Position numbers and translations under genes: made by a program. A stretch of 41,451 nucleotides of DNA from Streptomyces huiliensis (GTDB taxonomy: Bacteria; Actinomycetota; Actinomycetes; Streptomycetales; Streptomycetaceae), in assembly GCF_020037025.1 (NCBI RefSeq), contig NZ_JAIQLH010000125.1:1-41451 (forward strand), read 5' to 3'. Below, one piece after another: positions 16,137 through 25,883 of the stretch; within the stretch, counting starts at the first letter, position 1; each line of letters begins with the position of its first letter. Under the pieces are notes generated by a model. The model searched no databases and was not told where the DNA came from. It saw only the letters and a list, made by a program, of their open reading frames with translations.

Positions 16137-17378
16137 TCAGCTGCTCTTGGTCCACTCCGACCAGGGCATGTTCCAGCCGTTGAGGCCGTTCTCCGGGGCG
16201 ATCGTCTTGTCGTCGGAGTTCTTCACCACGACGACGTCGCCGATCATGGAGTTCTTGAAGAACCAGGCACCCGGCATCGAGGGGTCGCCACCGCCCCGCT
16301 GGTCCTCCAGGCCGACGCAGCCGTGGCTGGCGTTGGCCGAGCCGAAGGTGTCGGAGCCGGACCAGTAGTTGCCGTGGATGAAGGTGCCGGAGGTGGACAG
16401 GCGCATCGCGTGCGGCACGTCCTTGATGTCGTACTCGCCGCCGAAGCCGACCGTGTCACCGTTCATCCGGGTCACTTCGTACTTCTCGCTGATGACCATC
16501 TGGCCGTTGTAGGTCGGGTTTGCGGGGGCGCCGGCCGAGATCGGAACGGTTTTGATCACCTTGCCGTCGCGCTCGACCTTCATGGTGTGGGCGCGGGCGT
16601 CCACCGTGCTCACCTGGCGGCGGCCGACGGTGAACTTCACGGTCTTGGTCTGCGTGCCGTAGACGCCGGGCCGGCCCTCGACACCGTTGAGGTTCAGCTG
16701 GAGCGTCACCTTGGTGCCGGCCGCCCAGTACTTCTCGGGCCGGAAGTCGACGCGGTCGTTGCCGAACCAGTGCGGCTTGATCTCGACGCCGGGCTCGGCG
16801 GTCACCTTGACCGCCTTCTCCACCGCCTTGGGGTCGGTGATGCCCCGGCTGAAGGTGAGCGAGACCGGCATGCCCACGCCGACGGTGCTGCCGTCCTCGG
16901 GCGTGAAGTACCCGGCGAAGGTGTTCTTCGGGGTGAGGGTGGTGAACGACGCGTGCTTGGCCGACTCGCGGCCTTCCTTGTCCTTCGCGACCGCGTCCAC
17001 CGCGTACTTGGTGGAGGCGGCCAGGTGGGCGACGGGCTCCCAGAGGGACCCGCCGCGGGATATCTTCCCCTCTATTCGGCCGCCCTTGTCGTCGGTCACC
17101 TTCACCGACGTCAGACTGCCGTTCTCCGCCGTGACCTTGAGCGCCCCGCTCGTCCTGACCTCGGTCGCGCGGTCCTTGACCGCGATCGACACGACGGCCT
17201 GGGACGGGCCCTCGGCGACCTTCTTGCCCGCCTTCTTGCCCGGGTCCGCGCCGTCCCCGTCGCCTCCGCACGCGGTCGCCACGGTCATCACCGCGGCCAG
17301 CACCACGGCGGACAGCGCTCCCCGGCGACCCCTGCTCCCGGCTCTCCCGAATCTCGCGGACAGCGGCAACACGTTCAC
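16137..17378 (-). CDS. Lipoprotein L,D-transpeptidase with N-terminal Ig-like domains (paralogue 1)
   Basis: This 413-residue envelope enzyme forms 3-3 cross-links in peptidoglycan. A signal with lipobox (ALSAVVLAAVMTVATACGG) is followed by two Ig-like domains and a C-terminal YkuD domain. The catalytic motif HGNYW through NASHGCVGL is complete, with the nucleophile at Cys354. The WNMPWSEW tail is typical of actinobacterial LdtMt2-like proteins. GTG 17378 has GAGGAGAG about 8 nt upstream. The protein is lysine-rich (about 31 Lys). A paralogue lies 166 bp upstream on the same strand. Confidence 0.94.
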   Translation of the reverse strand: MNVLPLSARFGRAGSRGRRGALSAVVLAAVMTVATACGGDGDGADPGKKAGKKVAEGPSQAVVSIAVKDRATEVRTSGALKVTAENGSLTSVKVTDDKGGRIEGKISRGGSLWEPVAHLAASTKYAVDAVAKDKEGRESAKHASFTTLTPKNTFAGYFTPEDGSTVGVGMPVSLTFSRGITDPKAVEKAVKVTAEPGVEIKPHWFGNDRVDFRPEKYWAAGTKVTLQLNLNGVEGRPGVYGTQTKTVKFTVGRRQVSTVDARAHTMKVERDGKVIKTVPISAGAPANPTYNGQMVISEKYEVTRMNGDTVGFGGEYDIKDVPHAMRLSTSGTFIHGNYWSGSDTFGSANASHGCVGLEDQRGGGDPSMPGAWFFKNSMIGDVVVVKNSDDKTIAPENGLNGWNMPWSEWTKSS

Positions 17379-17544
17379 TACGGTTCTCTCCTCATCGCAC
17401 GGCCCGCGGCCACGCGGCGCCCCCGAAGCGCGACCTCCGCGCATGGCGATAGATAACCATACGGATCGGACAGCCCGGTCCCGTCAAGGTCACCGTTGCG
17501 TTCCAAGTGGCACGCGGGCGGGGGTGCATAGGGTGCCGACCGGG

Positions 17545-18819
17545 TCAATCCACCCCTGACGGGGAGTCCGCGCGGCCCAGCGCGGAGCCCGCACGCCACT
17601 GTTCCCAGGTCAGGTTCCAGCCACCCAGCCCGTTGTCGGGGAGCACCGGCGCCCGCCCGGTGTTGATCACTTCGACGGTGTCGCCGACGAGGGACGCGTC
17701 GTAGAACCAGGCGGCCGGGGTGGTCGTGCCGACGCCGACGTGTTCCGCGTCCCGCAGCCCGACGCAGCCGTGGCTGACGTTCCGGACGCCGAACGTCCCG
17801 GGCGGGACCCAGTAGTTGCCGTGCAGGAACGTTCCCGTGGCGGTGAGCCGCATGGCGTGCGGGACGTCCTTGATGTCGTACGCGCCGCCGAAGCCGACCG
17901 TGTCCCCGTTCATCCGGATCACCGGCGCCTTCTCGGTGATCACCATCCGGCCCGTGTACGTCTCGGTGCCGGGGCCGCCCGTGGTGACCGGCACCGTGCG
18001 CAGCGTCCGGCCGCCGCGGACCACCGTCATGGTGTGCGTCGCGGCGTCGACGGTGCTCACCTGGTCGCGGCCGACGCGGAAGGTGCTGCTCCGGCGCTGG
18101 AGCCCGTAGACGCCGGGCGCCCCGCGGACGTCGCGGAGCCGCAGGTCGACGGTGACGAGGGAGCCGGGCGCCCAGCGCCGGCGCGGCCGGAAGTCCAGCC
18201 GGTACGCGCCGAACCAGTGGCCGGCGACCTCGGTCCGCGGCCGGGCGGTGACGCGGACGGCACGCTCCACTGCGGCCCGGTCGACCACCGGCCGGCTGAA
18301 CGCGAGCGAGACGATCATGCCCGTGCCGACCGTGGCGCCGGGGGCGGGAGCGACGGTCGCGACGAAGCGGTGCGCCGGGACGTACGTCCTGAACTCCGCG
18401 TGCTCCGTCGCCCGGTGGCCCGCCGCGTCCCTGGCCACCACGTCCACGGCGTAGCGCGTGGCGAGCGCGACCCGGCTGGCGGCCGGCCGCCAGCGGCGAC
18501 CGTCGGCGGAGATCCGGCCCGCGACGGGGCGCCGTACGCCGTCCCGGATCCGGACCGCCCGCACCCGTTCCAGCCGCCCCTGCCGCACCCGCACCTCGAA
18601 CCGGTCCGCGGCGCGGACGTCCCGGGCTCCGTCGCGCGGGGTGACCCGGATCAGCCCGGCGACCGGCCGCGGGTCGTCCGAGGGCGTCGCCGCCACCGGC
18701 GCCGCGGAGTGGTGCCGCGCCTCTCGCGGGGCCTCGGCGGCGCAGCCGCCGCAGAACATGGCGAGGGCGGCGAGGGCGCACAGTCCGCGCAGGGCGCGCG
18801 GGAGGGCAAATCCTGTCAC
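17545..18819 (-). CDS. L,D-transpeptidase with Ig-like domains (paralogue 2, nearly lysine-free)
   Basis: This 424-residue paralogue of the neighbouring transpeptidase has the same layout: signal region with a likely lipid-attachment cysteine (ALAMFCGGCAAEA), two Ig-like domains, YkuD domain and tryptophan-rich tail (GWNLTWEQW). The catalytic motif HGNYW through NVSHGCVGL is complete, with the nucleophile at Cys352. It uses arginine almost wherever paralogue 1 uses lysine: I count only 2 lysines in the chain. GTG 18819 is preceded by GGGACGGA. The lipobox is weaker than in paralogue 1, so anchoring is less sure. It is divergent from glgX. Confidence 0.92.
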   Translation of the reverse strand: MTGFALPRALRGLCALAALAMFCGGCAAEAPREARHHSAAPVAATPSDDPRPVAGLIRVTPRDGARDVRAADRFEVRVRQGRLERVRAVRIRDGVRRPVAGRISADGRRWRPAASRVALATRYAVDVVARDAAGHRATEHAEFRTYVPAHRFVATVAPAPGATVGTGMIVSLAFSRPVVDRAAVERAVRVTARPRTEVAGHWFGAYRLDFRPRRRWAPGSLVTVDLRLRDVRGAPGVYGLQRRSSTFRVGRDQVSTVDAATHTMTVVRGGRTLRTVPVTTGGPGTETYTGRMVITEKAPVIRMNGDTVGFGGAYDIKDVPHAMRLTATGTFLHGNYWVPPGTFGVRNVSHGCVGLRDAEHVGVGTTTPAAWFYDASLVGDTVEVINTGRAPVLPDNGLGGWNLTWEQWRAGSALGRADSPSGVD

Positions 18820-18880
18820 ATCCGTCCCAACGACCCGGTCCCCCACGGGAAACGTACCGGCACTCGCTTGCCGCTCCCGG

Positions 18881-18902
18881 TCACACGTGTGAGCGCATGC
18901 GC
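18881..18902. promoter_or_regulatory. Adjacent palindromes TCACACGTGTGA and GCGCATGCGC
   Basis: A perfect 12-bp palindrome (18881-18892) is followed at once by a perfect 10-bp palindrome (18893-18902) between the divergent transpeptidase and glgX genes. Most of the stretch alternates purine and pyrimidine. It may be an operator. No bound regulator is known to me. Confidence 0.5.
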
Positions 18903-19036
18903 GGAACCGGGCAGGAGTGGGAAGGAAACCCCGCAGGAGCCCCGGGACGCGGGGCGGAGGCCGCACCACCGGACACCCGGAACGGGACGCCTGGTGCCCG
19001 GGGTGCGCCCGTCCGAGAGCCGCCGGAGGCGAACAC

Positions 19037-21406
<2,370 letters not shown>

Positions 21407-21426
21407 GGCGGAAATCGGCGTGAGCG

Positions 21427-21449
21427 TTGTCAGTGGTCGGTCGTAGGCT
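21427..21449 (+). promoter_or_regulatory. RecA-independent DNA-damage (PafBC-type) promoter TTGTCAGTG-N8-TAGGCT
   Basis: TTGTCAGTG at 21427-21435, exactly 8 nt, then TAGGCT at 21444-21449 match the RecA-NDp consensus in full. The -10 ends 8 nt before ATG 21458, so the transcript is probably leaderless and drives the two ABC exporter genes. Confidence 0.75.
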
Positions 21450-21457
21450 CCCCACTG

Positions 21458-23326
21458 ATGACCGGAAACCGTGAAGCACCCGGAGCCGAGGCGCACCGCT
21501 CCGCCGTGCGCTCGCTGCTGCGCCTGTGGCCATTCGTGCGGCCGGCCCGCGGCCGGCTGCTGGCCGGCGCGGTCCTGGCGGTGCTCGCCTCGGCCATGAG
21601 CCTGGTGATCCCGCTGGCCCTCAAGTGGACGGTCGACGGCCCGATCGCGGACCGCGAGCCGTCCGGCGTGTGGCTCGGCGGGCTGGCGATCCTCGTCCTG
21701 GGCGTGCTGGAGGCGGGCCTGTTCGGGCTGCGCCGGCTGCTGGTGGCCCGGCCGCTCGCCGAGGTCGAGGCGACCATGCGGGCCGCGTTCTACCGGCATC
21801 TCCAGCGACTTCCCGTCGCCTTCCACGACCGGTGGGCGTCCGGGCAGTTGCTCTCCCGCGCGACCACCGACCTGATGCTGCTGCGCATCTTCCTGGCGTT
21901 CGCGTTGACGTTCCTCGTCGTCAACAGCCTCACGATCGTCATCGGTTTCGTCATCCTGCTGCTACAGCGGTGGACGCTGGGGCTGGTGCTGCTCGCCCCG
22001 GTCATCCCCCTGGTGCTGCTCTGCCGTTCCTTCGAGGCGCGCTACTCACTGGCCGCGCGTACCGCCCAGGACCAGGTCGGCGATCTGACGACGGTGGTGG
22101 AGGAGAGCGTCCTCGGCATCCGGATCATCAAGGGGTTCGGCCGGCACCGGGGGCAGCAGCGGGCCTTCGAGGCGCTCTCCGCCCGGGTCCGTGCGACGGA
22201 GCTGCGCAAGGCGCGGCTGCTGGGGGCGCTGTGGGCGGTCATCATGCTGCTGCCCGAGGCGGCGATCGGCGCGGCGCTGGTGCTGGGCGTCCGGGAGGTC
22301 GCCGACGGGGGGCTGACGGCGGGGGCGCTGGTGGCGTTCCTGTCGACGGCGCTGGCGCTGCGCTGGCCGGTGGAGTCCCTCGGCTTCCTGCTGGCGCTGT
22401 CCAACGAGGCCGCCACGGCGACGGACCGGTACTTCGAGGTGCTGGACGTTCCGGTGCCGGATGACGCTGTCGCGCCGGGGGGCGCGTCGGGGGCGGAGGG
22501 CGCCCCGGCGCCGAAGGAAGCACCGGCCAGCCGTGCGTCCCCTGGCGACGGACTACGCCTGGAGGGCGTCGAGTTCCGGTATCCCGACGCGCCGCCGGGC
22601 GCCCCTCCCGTGCTGCGCGGGGTCGATCTGCACATCCGGCCCGGGGAGACCATGGCCCTGGTCGGGGCCACCGGCAGCGGCAAGACGACGCTGACCGCGC
22701 TGATACCCCGGCTGCACGAGGCCACCGCCGGCCGGATCACCCTCGACGGGCAGGACGTCGCCGCGCTCCCCCGCGAGCGGCTGCGCGAGCTGGTGGCCGT
22801 GGCCTTCGAGGAACCCACCCTGTTCAGTGCCTCCGTGGGCGAGAACGTGCTGATGGGCGGCGCCGACGCCGGACCCGACGAGCTGGCGCGGGCGCTGGCG
22901 GTGGCCCGGGCCGACGGCTTCGTGCGCGCGCTGCCGCAGGGCGCGGAGACCCGGGTCGGCGAGCAGGGCCTCAGCCTCTCCGGCGGCCAGCGCCAGCGGC
23001 TCGCCCTGGCCCGCGCGGTGATCGGCAAGCCCCGGTTCCTGATCCTCGACGACCCGCTCTCGGCGCTCGACGTGCACACCGAGGCGCAGGTGGAACGGGC
23101 GCTGCGCGAGGTGCTGGCGACGACGACCGCGCTCGTCGTCGCCCACCGGCCGTCCACCGTGCTGCTCGCCGACCGGGTCGCGCTGCTGTCCGAGGGCCGT
23201 ATCGCGGCCGTCGGCACCCACCACCGACTGCTGCGGGAGAACCGGGAGTACGCGTGGCTGATGTCCGCCCCGGAGGGCGGGCGGGCGCCGCGAGGGGACC
23301 TCCAGGAAGGGGACGAGCGACCGTGA
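21458..23326 (+). CDS. ABC exporter half-transporter, degenerate-site subunit
   Basis: This 622-residue protein has an N-terminal six-helix membrane domain and a C-terminal nucleotide-binding domain. Walker A is LVGATGSGKTT, the signature is the canonical LSGGQRQR, and Walker B is FLILDDPLSALD with Asp where the catalytic Glu should be; the H-loop His is present (VVAHRPSTV). This pattern marks the partner that contributes the degenerate site in heterodimeric exporters such as BmrC/D or TM287/288. It overlaps the next gene by 4 nt. ATG 21458 lies directly after a DNA-damage-type promoter and lacks a ribosome binding site. The substrate is unknown. Confidence 0.94.
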   Translation: MTGNREAPGAEAHRSAVRSLLRLWPFVRPARGRLLAGAVLAVLASAMSLVIPLALKWTVDGPIADREPSGVWLGGLAILVLGVLEAGLFGLRRLLVARPLAEVEATMRAAFYRHLQRLPVAFHDRWASGQLLSRATTDLMLLRIFLAFALTFLVVNSLTIVIGFVILLLQRWTLGLVLLAPVIPLVLLCRSFEARYSLAARTAQDQVGDLTTVVEESVLGIRIIKGFGRHRGQQRAFEALSARVRATELRKARLLGALWAVIMLLPEAAIGAALVLGVREVADGGLTAGALVAFLSTALALRWPVESLGFLLALSNEAATATDRYFEVLDVPVPDDAVAPGGASGAEGAPAPKEAPASRASPGDGLRLEGVEFRYPDAPPGAPPVLRGVDLHIRPGETMALVGATGSGKTTLTALIPRLHEATAGRITLDGQDVAALPRERLRELVAVAFEEPTLFSASVGENVLMGGADAGPDELARALAVARADGFVRALPQGAETRVGEQGLSLSGGQRQRLALARAVIGKPRFLILDDPLSALDVHTEAQVERALREVLATTTALVVAHRPSTVLLADRVALLSEGRIAAVGTHHRLLRENREYAWLMSAPEGGRAPRGDLQEGDERP

Positions 23327-25218
23327 CCTCCACCGTCTCCGGCCCGCCGGACACCGGCGCCCGGCCGGCCGCGGACGACGCGAAGGGGCCCGGCGGCGGC
23401 CGGCCGGGCACCGGACACCCAGCCGCCGACGACCCCGTCGCCCAGGACGTCCTGCCCGCGCCCAAGGGCGCCTCGCTGGCGCTGCTGCGCTCCCTGCTGG
23501 CACCCGCGCGCGGGCGCGTGTGGCTCACGGTGTTCCTGCTGCTGGCCCAGCAGGCGGCCGTGCAGGCCGGGCCGCTGCTCGTCGCCGTCGCCATCGACCG
23601 GGCCGTGCCCGCCGTCCGCCGGGACGACTACGGCCCGCTCGCCGCGATCGGTGCCGCCTACCTGGTCTGCGCGGTCGCCTCGGGCCTGCTCCAGCTGGCC
23701 TTCGTCCGGGTCTCGGCCCGGGTCGGCCAGGACGCCCTGCTCGACCTGCGCGGCCGGATCTTCCGGCACGCGCAGACGCTGAGCGTCGACTTCCACGAGC
23801 GCTACACCTCGGGCCGGCTGATCTCCCGGGCCACCACCGACGTCGAGTCGCTCCGCGAGCTGCTCAACGACGGGCTCCAGGAGCTCATGGGCATCGTGGC
23901 GTCGGTCCTCCTCGTCTCCGCCACCCTGGCCTGGCTGGACTGGCGGACGGGCGCGGCGGCGGCGCTGTCCTTCGTCCCGCTCGCCGTCGTCATGCGCGGC
24001 TACCGGCGCCGGTCGCTGACCGTGCACCGCCGCAAGTCGACGGCCACCGCCGCCGTCATCGTGAAGTTCGCGGAGACGATGAACGGCATCCGGCCCGTGC
24101 AGGCGTTCCGCCGGGAGGCCGCGAACGAGGAGCACTTCGCCGCGCTCAACCGGGCGCACCGGGAGACCAACGTGGACGCCATGCACAGCATGGCCCGGTA
24201 CGTCATGACCTCCCGGCTGATCTGCAACGTCTCGCTGGCCGCGATCGTGGTCTGGAGCGCCTACCGGGTGGCCGGCGGCGGCCTGGAGCTCGGCGCGCTC
24301 GCGGCGGCGGTGCTGTACCTGCGGCGGCTGTACGAGCCGGTCGACCAGATCGGCATGTTCCTCAACTCGTACCAGTCCGCGGCCGCTTCGCTGGAGAAGA
24401 TCGCCGGGCTGCTGGCGCAGCGGCCCACCGTGCCGGAGCCGGACCGGCCCGTCCCGCTGCCGTCCCGGCCCGCCGGTGCCCCGGGCCTCGAGGTCGTCTT
24501 CGAAGGCGTGCGCTTCGCCTACCGCACCGGCGGCGAGGTCCTGCCCCGCTTCGACCTCACCCTGGCCGCCGGGCGCACGGTGGCGGTCGTCGGCTCCACC
24601 GGGGCCGGCAAGTCCACCCTGGCCAAGCTGCTGGCCCGGTTCTACGACCCGACCGAGGGCCGGGTGCTGCTGGACGGCGTCCCGCTCACGGACCTGTCCG
24701 GTACCGAGCTGCGCCGGCACGTGGTGATGGTGACCCAGGAGGCGTTCCTGTTCTCCGGCACCGTCGCCGAGAACATCGCCGTCGGCCGCCCGGACGCGAC
24801 CCGCGCGGACATCGAGCAGGCGGCCAAGGCCATCGGCGCCCACGACTTCATCACCGCCCTGCCCGACGGCTACGACACCGACGTCCGCAAGCGCGGCGGA
24901 CGGATCTCCGCCGGCCAGCGGCAGCTGGTCGGCTTCGCCCGGGCCCTCCTCGCCGACCCGGCAGTCGTCGTCCTCGACGAGGCCACGTCCTCGCTCGACA
25001 TCCCCGGCGAGCGCGCGGTCCAGCGGGCGATGCGCACGGTCCTGCGCGGCCGGACGGCGGTCGTCATCGCCCACCGCCTGTCGACGGTCGAGATCGCGGA
25101 CCGGGTGCTGGTCATGGCCGACGGCCGGGTGGTGGAGGACGGCACTCCGGCCGAACTCACGGCGGGCGAGGGGCGGTTCGCGGCGCTGCACCGGGCGTGG
25201 CGGGAGAGCCTGGCGTAA
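23323..25218 (+). CDS. ABC exporter half-transporter, catalytic-site subunit
   Basis: This 631-residue partner of the preceding subunit has a disordered Gly/Pro/Asp N-terminus of about 45 residues, a six-helix membrane domain, and a nucleotide-binding domain with Walker A VGSTGAGKST and a canonical Walker B plus catalytic Glu (VVVLDEATSSLD). Its signature is altered to ISAGQRQLVG instead of LSGGQ. Together the two subunits would form one consensus site and one degenerate site. GTG 23323 overlaps the upstream stop (GTGA) and GGAAGGGGA lies before it, so translation is coupled. A strong hairpin follows the gene. Confidence 0.95.
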   Translation: MTSTVSGPPDTGARPAADDAKGPGGGRPGTGHPAADDPVAQDVLPAPKGASLALLRSLLAPARGRVWLTVFLLLAQQAAVQAGPLLVAVAIDRAVPAVRRDDYGPLAAIGAAYLVCAVASGLLQLAFVRVSARVGQDALLDLRGRIFRHAQTLSVDFHERYTSGRLISRATTDVESLRELLNDGLQELMGIVASVLLVSATLAWLDWRTGAAAALSFVPLAVVMRGYRRRSLTVHRRKSTATAAVIVKFAETMNGIRPVQAFRREAANEEHFAALNRAHRETNVDAMHSMARYVMTSRLICNVSLAAIVVWSAYRVAGGGLELGALAAAVLYLRRLYEPVDQIGMFLNSYQSAAASLEKIAGLLAQRPTVPEPDRPVPLPSRPAGAPGLEVVFEGVRFAYRTGGEVLPRFDLTLAAGRTVAVVGSTGAGKSTLAKLLARFYDPTEGRVLLDGVPLTDLSGTELRRHVVMVTQEAFLFSGTVAENIAVGRPDATRADIEQAAKAIGAHDFITALPDGYDTDVRKRGGRISAGQRQLVGFARALLADPAVVVLDEATSSLDIPGERAVQRAMRTVLRGRTAVVIAHRLSTVEIADRVLVMADGRVVEDGTPAELTAGEGRFAALHRAWRESLA

Positions 25219-25227
25219 GGGCGCGCG

Positions 25228-25253
25228 GCGGTTCGGCGGGGCCGTCGAACCGC
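25228..25253 (+). terminator. Hairpin terminator after the ABC exporter operon
   Basis: GCGGTTCG (25228-25235) pairs with CGAACCGC (25246-25253) across a 10-nt loop. Flanking GCGCGC sequences can extend the stem. It begins 10 bp after the stop codon. Confidence 0.75.
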
Positions 25254-25883
25254 AGCCCGGCGCGCGGGGGCTCCGGCGGCGGCCCCTCCGGCGCCGACGG
25301 GCCGCTCCGGAACGACGACATCCGGCCACCGGTGAAGCCCCATCCCCGTCCGGCCGCGGGTGGCGGACCGGTGGGTTCCGGCCGTCGGGCGGGGCGGCTT
25401 CGGGCCATGTCGGCGGGGCCGGATGCCCCTTCCCCGCCCAACCCCCGCCATACCGCCCGCTATTCGGACAGCGATCTTTGGCCAACGGACATATTCCGGC
25501 CAACTTGTTGACGCGCCCCTGACATTCACCGGGGGGCGGTGGCACTCTTCACCACAACCGGCGCCGGAACACCCTCCACCCCCCGCACTCCCCCCAGCGA
25601 ACCCCCCACTGCGAGACGTTCCGCAACGAGGCTTCACCGCCGAAGCCTCCCTGTCGGGGCTTCACCGTCGAAGCACCCGCACCGAAGCTCCCGTACCGCA
25701 CCGGAACACCCCTCGGGCCCGGACGGGAACGCTTCTTCCCCACCGCTTTCCCCACCTTTCCCAAGAGTTCCTCCTCTTTTCTCCACTGGTTCTGCCGTGA
25801 ACTGACCGGCCGGCTCCCCACGCCGCCCGGTCGCCCATCCGGCCACACACCCACCGGTCGTGGTCGCCGCAGAAGGAGTCAGC
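25254..25883. promoter_or_regulatory. Gene-less region with repeats upstream of the first M4 protease
   Basis: About 630 bp without a credible gene; the long leader probably controls the protease. TTGGCC (25478-25483) and GGCCAA (25498-25503) form an inverted repeat, with GGCCAAC also repeated directly 18 bp apart. Two hairpin-like inverted repeats share the loop ACCGYC: 25628-25649 (8-bp arms) and 25659-25674 (5-bp arms), 28 bp apart, with a further GAAGC half-site at 25684. Confidence 0.55.

Noticed and set aside
14183..16183. Plus-strand ORF of 666 codons across the RsbW-like and hydratase genes
   Set aside because: It runs antisense to two clear genes and an AT-rich intergenic region and has no recognisable domain.
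17456..17487. Possible minus-strand promoter for the first transpeptidase, TTGACG and TATGGT
   Set aside because: The spacing is 20 nt, too long for a standard promoter.
25157..25441. Minus-strand ORF of 94 codons after the ABC operon
   Set aside because: It overlaps the exporter gene and the terminator and is Pro/Gly-rich without motif.
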